43,112 bases of DNA from NCBI GenBank assembly GCA_965145485.1, contig CBCTCU010000025.1, positions 1-43,112 on the forward strand, written 5' to 3'. Under the pieces are notes generated by a model that had not been told where the DNA came from, ran no database searches, and worked only from the letters and a program-made list of their open reading frames with translations. This document shows, in pieces, positions 32,323-41,184 of this stretch. Numbering within the stretch: position 1 is the first letter of the stretch; every line of letters begins with the position of its first letter. The DNA comes from CABQCM01 sp965145485. GTDB lineage: Bacteria; Bacillota; Clostridia; Oscillospirales; Acutalibacteraceae. Both the position numbers and the translations under genes were made by a program.

Positions 32323-34935
32323 ATGAAGAAGCAGGAGAAGCGTCTGGTCGACAGCGTCGAAAGCCTGGAGGCTACCTTAGCCGAGGTGCACGCTGCCCAG
32401 CAGAAGTTCGCAACCTATACCCAGGAGCAGGTCGACAAGATTTTCCTGGCGGCTGCGACTGCGGCCAACAAGGCCCGTATCCCACTGGCCAAGATGGCGG
32501 TTGAGGAAACCGGCATGGGCGTCGTTGAGGATAAGGTCATCAAAAACCACTATGCGGCCGAGTACATCTACAATGCGTATAAGAACGTCAAAACCTGCGG
32601 TGTGATCGAGGAGGACAAGGCCTACGGCATGAAAAAGATTGCCGAGCCGGTCGGCGTCATCGGCGCGGTCATCCCCACCACCAACCCCACTTCCACCGCT
32701 ATCTTCAAGACCCTGATCGCTTTGAAAACCCGTAACGGCATTATCATCAGCCCCCATCCGCGTGCGAAAAAGTGCACGGTAGAAGCTGCCCGCATCGTAC
32801 TCGAGGCTGCGGTAGAGGCCGGCGCTCCCGAGGGCATTATCGCCTGGATCGACGTCCCCTCCCTCGATATGACCAACCTGCTGATGAGGGATGCCGACCT
32901 GATCCTGGCCACCGGCGGTCCCGGCATGGTCAAGGCGGCCTATTCCTCCGGCAAGCCGGCTGTGGGCGTTGGCCCGGGCAACACCCCCGCCATCATCGAC
33001 GACAGCGCCGACCTGCTGCTGGCCGTTAACTCGATCATTCACTCCAAGACCTTTGACAACGGCATGATCTGCGCCTCCGAGCAGTCGGTCATCGTGGTCG
33101 ACAAGGTCTATGCCGAGGCCAAGAAAGAGTTTAAAAAGCGCGGCTGCTACTTCCTCAACGCGGCCGAGACCGAAAAGGTCCGCAAGACCATCATCATCAA
33201 CGGCGCCCTCAACGCCAAGATTGTCGGCCAGAAGGCCCACACCATCGCCGCTCTTGCCGGCGTGGACGTGCCGGAGGACACCAAGATCCTCATCGGCGAG
33301 GTCGAGAGCGTCGAGCTGTCGGAGGAGTTTGCGCATGAAAAGCTGTCCCCCGTGCTCGCCATGTACAAGGCCAAGAATTTTGAGGACGCGATGCAGAAGG
33401 CGGAGCGCCTGATTGCCGACGGCGGCTATGGCCACACCTCCTCGGTTTACCTCAACCCCACCACCGAGCAGGCCAAGCTGGCAGAGTTCCAGGAGCGCAT
33501 GAAGACCTGCCGCATCCTGGTCAACACTCCCTCCTCGCAGGGCGGTATCGGCGATCTGTACAACTTCAAGCTGGCCCCGTCGCTGACGCTGGGCTGCGGC
33601 TCCTGGGGCGGCAACTCGGTCTCGGAGAACGTTGGCGTCAAGCACCTGATCAATATCAAGACGGTTGCCGAGAGGAGAGAGAATATGCTGTGGTTCCGCG
33701 CACCGCAAAAGGTGTATCTGAAGAAAGGCTGCCTGCCGGTTGCCCTCGACGAGCTCAAGACGGTTATGGGCAAGAAGAAGGCCTTTATCGTCACCGACTC
33801 CTTCCTCTATCACAACGGCTACACCAAGTGCATTACCGATAAGCTCGACGAGATGGGCATTCAGCACACCACCTTCTTTAACGTCGAGCCCGATCCCTCC
33901 CTCGCCAGCGCTAAGGAAGGCGCCGAGGCCATGCGCCAGTTCGAGCCGGATTGCATCATCGCGCTCGGCGGCGGCTCGGCCATGGACGCCGGCAAGATCA
34001 TGTGGGTGCTCTACGAGCATCCCGAGGCCGACTTCATGGATATGGCCATGCGCTTTGTCGATATCCGCAAGAGGGTATATACCTTCCCGAAGATGGGCGA
34101 GAAGGCTTACTTTATCGCCATCCCGACCTCGGCCGGTACCGGCTCCGAGGTGACCCCCTTCGCCGTTATTACCGATGAAAAGACGGGCGTGAAATACCCG
34201 CTGGCCGACTATGAGCTCATGCCCAACATGGCCATCGTTGACGCCGACCTGCATATGTCCGCTCCCAAGGGGCTGACCGCGGCTTCGGGTATCGACGCCG
34301 TCACCCACGCATTGGAGGCCTATGCCGCCATGCTGGCCACCGATTATACCGATGGTCTGGCGCTGCGCGCTTTGAAGGTGATCTTTGAATATCTGCCCCG
34401 CGCCTACGACAACGGCCAGACCGATGCCGAGGCGAGGGAGAAGATGGCCAACGCCGCCACCATGGCCGGTATGGCGTTCGCCAACGCCTTCCTGGGCGTC
34501 TGCCACTCCATGGCGCACAAGCTGGGCGCTTTCCATCATCTGCCCCACGGCGTTGCCAACGCGCTTATGATCGACCATGTGTTGCGCTTCAACGCCAGCG
34601 AAACCCCCGCCAAGATGGGTACCTTCCCGCAGTATGACCACCCGCACACCCTTGCGCGTTACGCCGAGGTTGCCGATTATCTGGGCATCAAGGGCAAAAA
34701 CGACGAGGAGAAGCTGGAGAACCTCATCAAGGCCATCGACGAGCTCAAGGAGCGCGTTGGTATCAAGAAGACCATCAAGGAATACGGCATCGACGAGACC
34801 GATTTCCTCAACCGCCTCGACGAGATGACCGAGCAGGCCTTCGACGACCAGTGCACGGGCGCCAACCCGCGCTATCCGCTCATGAGCGAGATCAAGGAAA
34901 TGTACCTCAAGGCTTATTACGGCGACGAGAAATAA
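32323..34935 (+). CDS. adhE: Bifunctional acetaldehyde-CoA / alcohol dehydrogenase AdhE
   Basis: 870 residues, two fused enzymes. Residues 1-~440 form the CoA-acylating aldehyde dehydrogenase, with VGVIGAVIPTTNPTST, TGGPGMVKAAYSSGKPA and catalytic Cys250 in FDNGMICASEQSVI. From ~455 the iron-dependent alcohol dehydrogenase follows, with GGGSAMDAGKIMW, PTSAGTGSEVTPFAVI and metal-binding histidines in HSMAHKLGAFHHLPHGVANAL. It reduces acetyl-CoA to ethanol with two NADH; such proteins form long spirosome filaments. AGGAGG precedes the ATG. Codon use is strongly biased, as in a highly expressed gene, and a strong terminator follows. Confidence 0.98.
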   Translation: MKKQEKRLVDSVESLEATLAEVHAAQQKFATYTQEQVDKIFLAAATAANKARIPLAKMAVEETGMGVVEDKVIKNHYAAEYIYNAYKNVKTCGVIEEDKAYGMKKIAEPVGVIGAVIPTTNPTSTAIFKTLIALKTRNGIIISPHPRAKKCTVEAARIVLEAAVEAGAPEGIIAWIDVPSLDMTNLLMRDADLILATGGPGMVKAAYSSGKPAVGVGPGNTPAIIDDSADLLLAVNSIIHSKTFDNGMICASEQSVIVVDKVYAEAKKEFKKRGCYFLNAAETEKVRKTIIINGALNAKIVGQKAHTIAALAGVDVPEDTKILIGEVESVELSEEFAHEKLSPVLAMYKAKNFEDAMQKAERLIADGGYGHTSSVYLNPTTEQAKLAEFQERMKTCRILVNTPSSQGGIGDLYNFKLAPSLTLGCGSWGGNSVSENVGVKHLINIKTVAERRENMLWFRAPQKVYLKKGCLPVALDELKTVMGKKKAFIVTDSFLYHNGYTKCITDKLDEMGIQHTTFFNVEPDPSLASAKEGAEAMRQFEPDCIIALGGGSAMDAGKIMWVLYEHPEADFMDMAMRFVDIRKRVYTFPKMGEKAYFIAIPTSAGTGSEVTPFAVITDEKTGVKYPLADYELMPNMAIVDADLHMSAPKGLTAASGIDAVTHALEAYAAMLATDYTDGLALRALKVIFEYLPRAYDNGQTDAEAREKMANAATMAGMAFANAFLGVCHSMAHKLGAFHHLPHGVANALMIDHVLRFNASETPAKMGTFPQYDHPHTLARYAEVADYLGIKGKNDEEKLENLIKAIDELKERVGIKKTIKEYGIDETDFLNRLDEMTEQAFDDQCTGANPRYPLMSEIKEMYLKAYYGDEK

Positions 34936-35290
34936 GCTGCGCTGATATCAAGAAAAAGCCCTCCGGGATTCCGGAGGGCTTTTCTTATTGAGGGGAGAGT
35001 CTCCGCCTGCCCCACGGATGGGCGGTTGCGGAGCGCGTCTACCACGGCGCCTTCTGGTGAAAGCGATGTCGCGCGTGATATTGGTGCCGCGCTCGTCAAG
35101 TCATTGGGCGATTCGGTACGATGGCCTATGATTTGGATAAGGACGAGCTCTACAGGCGCTCACCGTATGGCATGGAAGCACTGGCGCACGGGTTTTGGGA
35201 GGCTAGCCTCATGGGCGTAGGCGGAAAAGCCGGGCGTTTGAAGATGCTTTTGTGATAATGGAATAATACACCTCGGCCGTTGGACGAGGT
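34936..35290. other. Gap between adhE and the DUF2809 gene
   Basis: 355 bases holding the adhE terminator. A 44-codon frame at 35121-35255 (MAYDLDKDELYRRSPYGMEA then LAHGFWEASLMGV) reads like protein, but it has no ribosome binding site and is preceded by stop codons; it may be the tail of a decayed gene. Not called as a gene. Confidence 0.45.
34954..34989 (+). terminator. Terminator after adhE
   Basis: AAAAGCCCTCCGG (34954-34966), loop GATT, CCGGAGGGCTTTT (34971-34983), then CTTATT. Perfect 13-base stem, 18 bases after the stop codon. Confidence 0.95.
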
Positions 35291-35698
35291 CTAGGCATCC
35301 TTTGTCCGCTGGCGGCGGGAGCTCCAAAACCGCGCCAGGTATTCTGCCGCGAGGAAAAACAGGCCGCCCAGGCAGTAGCTGAGGATGTCCAGCCAATCGA
35401 AGGTAGAACCCAGCAGGGTGCCGAGCAAGGAGCCGTCAAGCCCCAGCCGCTCGGGAAGATGGAGCAGCTGTATCAGCTCGGCCGCCACCCCGGCGGCCAT
35501 CATATACAGGCCAAGAAGCTTTGGCTTTTCGGTAAAAACAATGCGCACCAGGCAGCAAAGCAATACGATCACCAAAAGGTCGCCCCCGTAAGGACGGATA
35601 ACGCGGTCGTGTACAAACAGGCCGATAAAAACCTCAATACCCAGCAGAAAAAGAAAGGCCAGGAGATAACACAAACGCTTTTTTCCATGCTTGCTCAT
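35291..35698 (-). CDS. DUF2809 family small membrane protein
   Basis: 135 residues from ATG at 35698 (MSKHGKKRLCYLLAFLFLL). Four membrane helices. The segment EVFIGLFVHDRVIRPYGGDLLVI at about residues 21-43 is characteristic of DUF2809, followed by LGSTFDWLDILSYCLGG near the C-terminus, a pattern also reminiscent of VanZ-like proteins. Function unknown. AAAGGAGG lies 12 bases before the ATG, somewhat far; an ATG nine codons earlier would place the Shine-Dalgarno inside the gene. Single-gene unit with its own promoter. Confidence 0.8.
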   Translation of the reverse strand: MSKHGKKRLCYLLAFLFLLGIEVFIGLFVHDRVIRPYGGDLLVIVLLCCLVRIVFTEKPKLLGLYMMAAGVAAELIQLLHLPERLGLDGSLLGTLLGSTFDWLDILSYCLGGLFFLAAEYLARFWSSRRQRTKDA

Positions 35699-35778
35699 TG
35701 CAAACGGATTCCTCCTTTCGGTCATTGGGGCGCTGTGCCGCGGGCGTCCGGGCACGATGGGCAATTCCTGACGGGATG

Positions 35779-35807
35779 AGTATAGCACAACAGGAAATAT
35801 AGCGCAA
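35779..35807 (-). promoter_or_regulatory. Promoter of the DUF2809 gene
   Basis: Minus strand TTGCGC (35807-35802), a 17-base spacer, TATACT (35784-35779) with an upstream TG (extended -10). About 80 bases before the start codon. Confidence 0.7.
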
Positions 35808-36426
35808 GCAAAACCGTACACGCCTCGGTTCAGCAGTGCAAACGGCAACGTCCGGAATGCCAGGGCGAGGAGAAAGATACCGGGCGCCGCCGTCAGGGTG
35901 GATCATGGCGTTGGTCAGTGCCTTTTTGGGCTTCTGCTATTTCGTCGCCCATAAAAGGGGTGCTGGCTTCTCTGCCCGCAGTGACCGCGCCGCGCTGGCC
36001 AATGTTTTTGTGCCCCGCTTCAGCGCGAGCACCCTCGGCCAGGGGACGCTATAGCATAGCCGCCCGCATCCTTTGCAGGCCCTGACAGGGTGCGCATCAG
36101 GGAATCAAGGGTATCCAAAGCGGAAGAAAACAGGAATTTTCATCCAGCCTGCCGGTGCGCGCCAACGAGCGCGTTGGTTTCGGAAGGCTACCTCAGAATG
36201 GGGGCCGCGTCCAGGGAGGCAATGCATCACAGAGATTGATTTCTCTCCATGTTCGGCCAGGATATCATGGAACTGCATACCGGAAGAATATACACCCCTT
36301 TGTGTGCCCTGCCATTGCCAGGGCTTGCGCGGCGGAGTGTATGCGGTATTTGGCTGATCGGTAGGGCGATCCACCATAACTCTTTTTAACAAATGAAAAA
36401 TTTCACTTTTCTTTCCCATAAAGATA

Positions 36427-36435
36427 TGGTAATAT
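36427..36435 (+). promoter_or_regulatory. Extended -10 promoter of the UroD-like gene
   Basis: TGGTAATAT (TG, one base, TAATAT at 36430-36435) in an AT-rich stretch, with a poor -35. About 45 bases before the ATG. Confidence 0.5.
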
Positions 36436-36480
36436 GGACGCAAATTGGCCGATGATTCGATTGGAGAAGGAAGGGGTACC

Positions 36481-37527
36481 ATGACCCAAAAAGAGAACTA
36501 TCTGCGGGCGGTGCGGTTTGAATTTCCCGATTACATCCCAATGGTTTTCGCCATCAACGCCGCCTGCTGGCAGAGCTATCCACAGGATTTTTTGGCCGAG
36601 CAGATGGAGCGGCATCCGCTGCTGTTCTCCAAAGAGAGCATTCCGGCCCTGCCGTATACGCCTTATTTCCCACCCGTTGCGCGAAAGGATGAGCCCTACA
36701 CCGACGATTTCGGCTGCGTATGGACCACCACGACCGACGGCATTACCGGCACCGTGACCGGCCACCCGCTGGCCGACTGGTCGCGGTTCCCCGAGTACCG
36801 TGCCCCCGACCCCGATCATTGCAGCGGGATTGGGCCGGTTGACTGGAATGAGGTCAAAGAATCCTTTTCCCGTACGCCAACGCAGCTGCATATGGCGGGC
36901 CTGCGCCACGGACATACTTTTTTGCAGCTCTGTGATTTGCGCGGCTATGAAAACCTGCTGTTTGATATGACCGATGAGGAGCCGTTACTGTACGACCTGA
37001 TCGAACTGGTGGAAGACTTTAACATGGGGATTGTCCGGCACTGGCTCGACTGCGGCGTGGACGTCATGACCTACGCGGAGGACTTGGGCATGCAGGTGGG
37101 GCCGATGCTGTCGCCCGAGCAGTTCCGGCAGTATATTCTTCCCTCTTACCGTCGGCTGATGGCTCCCGCCAAGGAAAAGGGGCTTCCCATCCACATGCAT
37201 TCGGATGGGGACATCCGCGCGCTGGTGGACGACCTGATCGATGGCGGTGTGGAAATCATCAATCTGCAGGATCTGGTCAACGGCGTCGACTGGATCAGGC
37301 AGAGGTTTGCAGGAAAAATCTGCATTGATCTGGATATCGACCGGCAGAGCGTGACCCGGTTCGGCACGCCGCAGCAGGTGGATGAGCTGATCAAAGAAGA
37401 GGTATCCAAGCTTGGTTCCAAAAGCGGCGGCCTGACCATGATCTACGGGCTGTATCCCGGTATCCCGCTGGAGAATGTTACGGCGTTGATGGACGCCATG
37501 GAAAAGTACATGGGGTATTTCCGGTGA
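36481..37527 (+). CDS. Uroporphyrinogen decarboxylase (URO-D) family protein, probably not a heme enzyme
   Basis: 348 residues from ATG at 36481, with AAGGAAGGGG upstream. TIM barrel of the URO-D/MtaA/CmuA superfamily: MTQKENYLRAVRFEFPDYIP at the N-terminus, YAEDLGMQVGPMLSPEQFRQYILP, IHMHSDGDIRALVDDLIDGGVEIINLQD and GLYPGIPLENV. No other heme genes are near, and the N-terminal substrate region differs from true HemE. The group includes corrinoid methyltransferases, but the usual HxC zinc motif reads HMHSDG here. Anaerobe genomes carry many such uncharacterised paralogues. Family secure; reaction unknown. Confidence 0.88.
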   Translation: MTQKENYLRAVRFEFPDYIPMVFAINAACWQSYPQDFLAEQMERHPLLFSKESIPALPYTPYFPPVARKDEPYTDDFGCVWTTTTDGITGTVTGHPLADWSRFPEYRAPDPDHCSGIGPVDWNEVKESFSRTPTQLHMAGLRHGHTFLQLCDLRGYENLLFDMTDEEPLLYDLIELVEDFNMGIVRHWLDCGVDVMTYAEDLGMQVGPMLSPEQFRQYILPSYRRLMAPAKEKGLPIHMHSDGDIRALVDDLIDGGVEIINLQDLVNGVDWIRQRFAGKICIDLDIDRQSVTRFGTPQQVDELIKEEVSKLGSKSGGLTMIYGLYPGIPLENVTALMDAMEKYMGYFR

Positions 37528-37584
37528 TCCACCCTTGAACTTTAGGATGGATTGCGCTTGGAGCAAATCGAGATGGCATCCGGG

Positions 37585-37628
37585 TGCGGATACACCAAAT
37601 TTCCATTGGAAAATTTGGTGTATCCGCA
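37585..37628. promoter_or_regulatory. 18-bp perfect inverted repeat upstream of the dockerin protein gene
   Basis: TGCGGATACACCAAATTT (37585-37602) and AAATTTGGTGTATCCGCA (37611-37628) with an 8-base loop, ending two bases before the -35 position of the promoter at 37654. This is the placement of an activator or repressor site. It is 57 bases after the uroD-like stop and could alternatively end that transcript, but no clean T-tract follows. Confidence 0.7.
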
Positions 37629-37650
37629 CATATTCTTTCTTGGGAACTTT

Positions 37651-37659
37651 TGTTATAAT
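37651..37659 (+). promoter_or_regulatory. Extended -10 promoter of the dockerin protein gene
   Basis: TGTTATAAT: TG, one base, consensus TATAAT at 37654-37659. The -35 (TATTCT) is poor. The ATG is about 100 bases downstream. Confidence 0.65.
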
Positions 37660-37761
37660 GAAAAACCACAGGCGCGCCCCTGCGGGGCAATGAGCGGCGG
37701 CTTGGATGCGCCGCATGACCGATATGTCCGATGCACATTAGGGGAAAGAGGGAAATGGGCC

Positions 37762-40749
37762 ATGAAATCAAAGATTGCGATCGTTTTATGCATTGCATTG
37801 CTGATCGGGTGCATGCCGGTTTCGGCTGTTCCCGCGGCCGTAACGCCGTATTACGGCGACGTCAACCGGGATGGTTCGAGCGATGCGGCCGACGCCCTGC
37901 TCGTGCTTCAGAATTCGGTGGGGCTGGCCGGTTTGAATCTGGACCAGCAGGCACGCGCCGACGTCAATATGGATATCAAGATTGACGCCGCCGACGCTTT
38001 GCTCATCTTGCAGCGATCGGTGGAACTGATTACGGCTTTTTTGGCCGAGGGAGAGGCGATTTCTATGAATTTTAATCCGTACACCAATAAGACGGCCTAT
38101 GCGCAGAATGTGCCGGGCGTCACCATCGACGGCCCTGTGACCACTTTCCAGACCGGCATCAGCTACATGCCTTCGGTGCACATCCCCTCGGACGCGGTCA
38201 TGCCGTATGTCGAGAATGTGGGGGGCACTGCCGAGCGGGTTGCCTCCTGGGCGGAGGGCTTTGAGGGAAAAGCCCTTTTTATCATGATGAATTCCCAGCT
38301 GTATCCCGAGGAATACTTCACCCAATACGGCGGCAGCGAGGATGAGATACAGATTGATCAGAATGGAAACGTGCTGCGTTTTGCCGACTGGGAGACTTCG
38401 ATGTGGCTGGTGCCCACCCGCAATTTGTCCGAATACTGCTTTAAGGTCATCGAGAGCTACTGCGATGAATATCCCGTTGAGGCGGTTATCATGGAGGAGC
38501 CGGATTTTATGCGCGCCGCCGGCTACAGCAAGGCCTTCCGCGATGCGTGGAAGGAGTACTATGAGGAGGACTGGGTCGACCCGGCCTCCTCGCCCGACGC
38601 CCTCTACCGCGCTTCCCGGCTGAAGGTGCACATGTTTGAGGAGCATTTTGAATGGGTTGGTAGCAAAATTCAGGAGAAGTACGGCGATCGCGTCCGCCTG
38701 ATTGTGGCCACCCACAGCGTGCCGGCCTACAATGTTTTCCCCATCGTGGCGGGGGACGCCCATTATGCGGCGCTCGAGCATGTCGACGGGATCATCGGCC
38801 AGACCTGGAGCAACACCATGAAGGTGCCGGTGGCCTACGGCGGGGGCATGCAGCAGCGCCTGTTTGAATCGGGGTACATTGGCTACGCCTCCTTCCCCGA
38901 CATGATGCGGTCGGATCAGTGGCTCTTTACCCTGACCGACCCCTATGAGGATTTTGGCGGCGACGACTGGGATTCTTACCGCGACTGCTATGCCCAGCAG
39001 GTGGTGGCGCAGCTCATGCAGCAGGATATCCACCGCTTCCAGGAGACCATCTGGGTCAGCCGGAGCTTTTCCGCCGATGTCCCCATCGATTACCGTACCA
39101 TGCAGCTCGGCGTCTTCCAGGCGATGAACGAGGTGCCGGGGCAGGCATCCACCCTATACGCCGGCACGCCGGGGATTTCCATGGCGTTGTCCGACTCGCT
39201 GGCCTGGCAGTACGGCGCGCAATATCAGCCGACCGAGAGCACGGCCAACGGCTTTTACGGCGTGACCATCCCGCTCGTCGAGCGGGGGATCCCACTGTCC
39301 ATCACCTCCCTCGATCAGTTGTCCTCGGTGGACGATTTGAAGGATGTGCGGCTGCTGCTGGTGAGCTATGATATCATGAAGCCGATGCGCGAAGAAATCC
39401 ATGAGATCCTTGCCCAGTGGGTTAAGGAGGGCGGCGTTCTGTTGTCCCTGGGCGGCCACGACGCTTTCGAGGAAATTGACGGCGCATGGTGGGGGCGCAG
39501 CCCGCTGCAAAACCTGATCCAGCACCTGGGCGTCGGCTTACAGGTCGGCCGGTTGAGCGACCCATCCTCCGGTTTCTCTTGGACGGGGGATGAAAACCAT
39601 GGGCAGAACCTGTTTAGCCTGGCCCTTGACCCAACCTACGGGTCGTATGCCGCAACCTTTTTCGGCGCTGGCTACGAGACCATCCTCGAAGCCTCGGGGC
39701 AATCCATCGGAATCGACTGCCCGGTGGGCGAGGGGCGTTTGATCGCGATCGGGCTGCCGTCGTCTTATTACTCGAGCCATTCGTCCGGCCCGGATATGCT
39801 GCGTTCGCTGGTGGAGTACGCGACGCAGTATACGGGATACCGCTATGTGGAGTCCAACCTCATGAGCGTGAAAAGGGGCAATGTGGTCGCCTCCCACGCC
39901 ATGCTGATGAACGAAACGCTCGAGGGCAACTTTATCAATCTTCTGGACGCATCCCTGCCGGTTGTCCATTCCTTCGAGGTGAAGGCGGGAGCCTCCTCTC
40001 TGCTTTATGATATATCCGACGCCATGACCGAGGGCACGCCACGCCTTGCCTTTACCAGCGGTACGCTGGACGGTGAGGTGACCGAAACGGCCGAGCGCAC
40101 GACCCTGCGGCTTTCCGGCCCTGAGATGACCCCGGTGACAGCGCGCATTCTCGGCAACGGCCGCACCCCGTCGAGGGTGCGGGTGACGCTGGACGGAAAG
40201 GATTACCGTCTGTCCGACTACGGCTGGGATAACGCTACCGGCTCGCTGCTGCTGAGCGTTTTGACCGGGCCGGATCAGCCGGTGGATATTGAGATCGAGT
40301 GGGGGGATGCGCCGGTCGCCGACCGTGTCCCCGCACAGTATGACAGCCTGACAATTTTGACCAACGAAGCCGGCGAGGACGCCGACTATTTGGTACGCAA
40401 CAGCGGCGCGGCGGCCAACAGCGCTATACGCTACTGCGACGGGGCGGCCGAGCTGGTCTATCGGTTTGACCTGGATGAATTCGACGACGCCATGTTCAGC
40501 TGTGAGGTCATCAACAACTATGTGTTGAGCATCTCCGACCACGACGGGGATTATCAGACCATTTTTGACTATTCCCAGATCAGCGACGAGCGGGCCGAGT
40601 CCGACAATCTGGCCTTTCTCAATTTTGCGCCGGCCGATTACGGCTTTGAAGATGGCCCGCTTTATATCCGGCTGAGCAATACCGACCCGACCAAGGGACA
40701 TGGCGGAGCGATTTATTCCATCTCGATTCAGTATAAAAATAGTATTTGA
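37762..40749 (+). CDS. Large exported protein with N-terminal dockerin, putative carbohydrate-active enzyme
   Basis: 995 residues from ATG at 37762, with GAGGG upstream. Residues 1-~26 are a signal peptide, and LIGC at 14-17 is a possible lipobox (lipidation at Cys17). Residues 32-55 and 66-90 are two dockerin type I calcium repeats (GDVNRDGSSDAADALLVLQ and ADVNMDIKIDAADALLILQ). Residues ~100-480 look like a TIM barrel, with EEPDF at 245-249 and RFQETIW at 425-431 offering acidic residues at strand ends. Residues ~490-690 resemble the amidotransferase-like trimerisation domain of beta-galactosidases (LLLVSYDIMKPMREEIHEIL, then GGVLLSLGGHDAF). The last 300 residues look like beta-sandwich modules. 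I recognise no specific glycoside hydrolase family. A surface or secreted glycan enzyme is likely but inferred. Confidence 0.85.
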   Translation: MKSKIAIVLCIALLIGCMPVSAVPAAVTPYYGDVNRDGSSDAADALLVLQNSVGLAGLNLDQQARADVNMDIKIDAADALLILQRSVELITAFLAEGEAISMNFNPYTNKTAYAQNVPGVTIDGPVTTFQTGISYMPSVHIPSDAVMPYVENVGGTAERVASWAEGFEGKALFIMMNSQLYPEEYFTQYGGSEDEIQIDQNGNVLRFADWETSMWLVPTRNLSEYCFKVIESYCDEYPVEAVIMEEPDFMRAAGYSKAFRDAWKEYYEEDWVDPASSPDALYRASRLKVHMFEEHFEWVGSKIQEKYGDRVRLIVATHSVPAYNVFPIVAGDAHYAALEHVDGIIGQTWSNTMKVPVAYGGGMQQRLFESGYIGYASFPDMMRSDQWLFTLTDPYEDFGGDDWDSYRDCYAQQVVAQLMQQDIHRFQETIWVSRSFSADVPIDYRTMQLGVFQAMNEVPGQASTLYAGTPGISMALSDSLAWQYGAQYQPTESTANGFYGVTIPLVERGIPLSITSLDQLSSVDDLKDVRLLLVSYDIMKPMREEIHEILAQWVKEGGVLLSLGGHDAFEEIDGAWWGRSPLQNLIQHLGVGLQVGRLSDPSSGFSWTGDENHGQNLFSLALDPTYGSYAATFFGAGYETILEASGQSIGIDCPVGEGRLIAIGLPSSYYSSHSSGPDMLRSLVEYATQYTGYRYVESNLMSVKRGNVVASHAMLMNETLEGNFINLLDASLPVVHSFEVKAGASSLLYDISDAMTEGTPRLAFTSGTLDGEVTETAERTTLRLSGPEMTPVTARILGNGRTPSRVRVTLDGKDYRLSDYGWDNATGSLLLSVLTGPDQPVDIEIEWGDAPVADRVPAQYDSLTILTNEAGEDADYLVRNSGAAANSAIRYCDGAAELVYRFDLDEFDDAMFSCEVINNYVLSISDHDGDYQTIFDYSQISDERAESDNLAFLNFAPADYGFEDGPLYIRLSNTDPTKGHGGAIYSISIQYKNSI

Positions 40750-41184
40750 TTTTGCTTTGCCCAAAATTATTAAACCGTGAAAACCATTGTCAATACTGAC
40801 TTTGTCACCGATTAAGGCATTGAAAACTACAACAGACTTTGATGTTTTGGCGCCCGAATGGTGCCCAGATTTCCTTTGATGATATAAAATGCTATAAGCA
40901 GATGTAAGCCCATCATCTTTGAGGGCGAAATCACTCGTTGTCTTTCACCCTCTTGCCTGCTACATAAGCATAGGCAGACACACTTTTCAACGGCGGGCGA
41001 ATGAAGTGACCCCAAAAAGTTGGACAAGAGAGCCAACGAAAGGGGTGCAGTTCAGAAGCTTGTTCATCTTGATTGTTGACAAGGATGGCTGGCTCTGCTA
41101 TTGCATGCAGGGAAGCAGCGTGATTGAGAAATATAAATAGGTGCTATGGTATATGGCATATCAAATTGTAAGGGAGATCATCTT
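40750..41184. other. AT-rich gap with IS relic before the PNPOx-like gene
   Basis: 435 bases, clearly more AT-rich than the window average. Contains the IS3-like relic at 41002-41054 and a TTGACA at 41076-41081 with a poor -10 (TATTGC). No gene is supported. Confidence 0.55.
41002..41054. mobile_element. Relic of IS3-like terminal inverted repeats
   Basis: TGAAGTGACCCCAAAAAGTT at 41002-41021 looks like an IS3-family end. The complement of 41031-41054 reads TGAACTGCACCCCTTTCGTT, a second, inverted end. The two are separated by about ten bases, with no transposase. This is what an internally deleted element, or a scar of two abutted ends, would leave. Recognition of the end sequence is from memory. 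Confidence 0.5.

Larger units (their letters stand above)
35699..36480. other. Divergent gap between DUF2809 and UroD-like genes
   Basis: 782 bases. It contains the DUF2809 promoter, a GCCCTG/CAGGGC stem at about 36305-36323 and the weak promoter at 36427. The remainder shows no gene I can support. Confidence 0.5.

Noticed and set aside
32377..34647. A 756-codon open frame on the minus strand opposite adhE
   Set aside because: It arises from the strong codon bias of adhE. The residue composition (rich in G, H, V, L and D) is typical of an antisense shadow.
40919..41140. 73-codon frame across the IS-like relic
   Set aside because: No similarity to transposases, no ribosome binding site, and it runs through the inverted ends.
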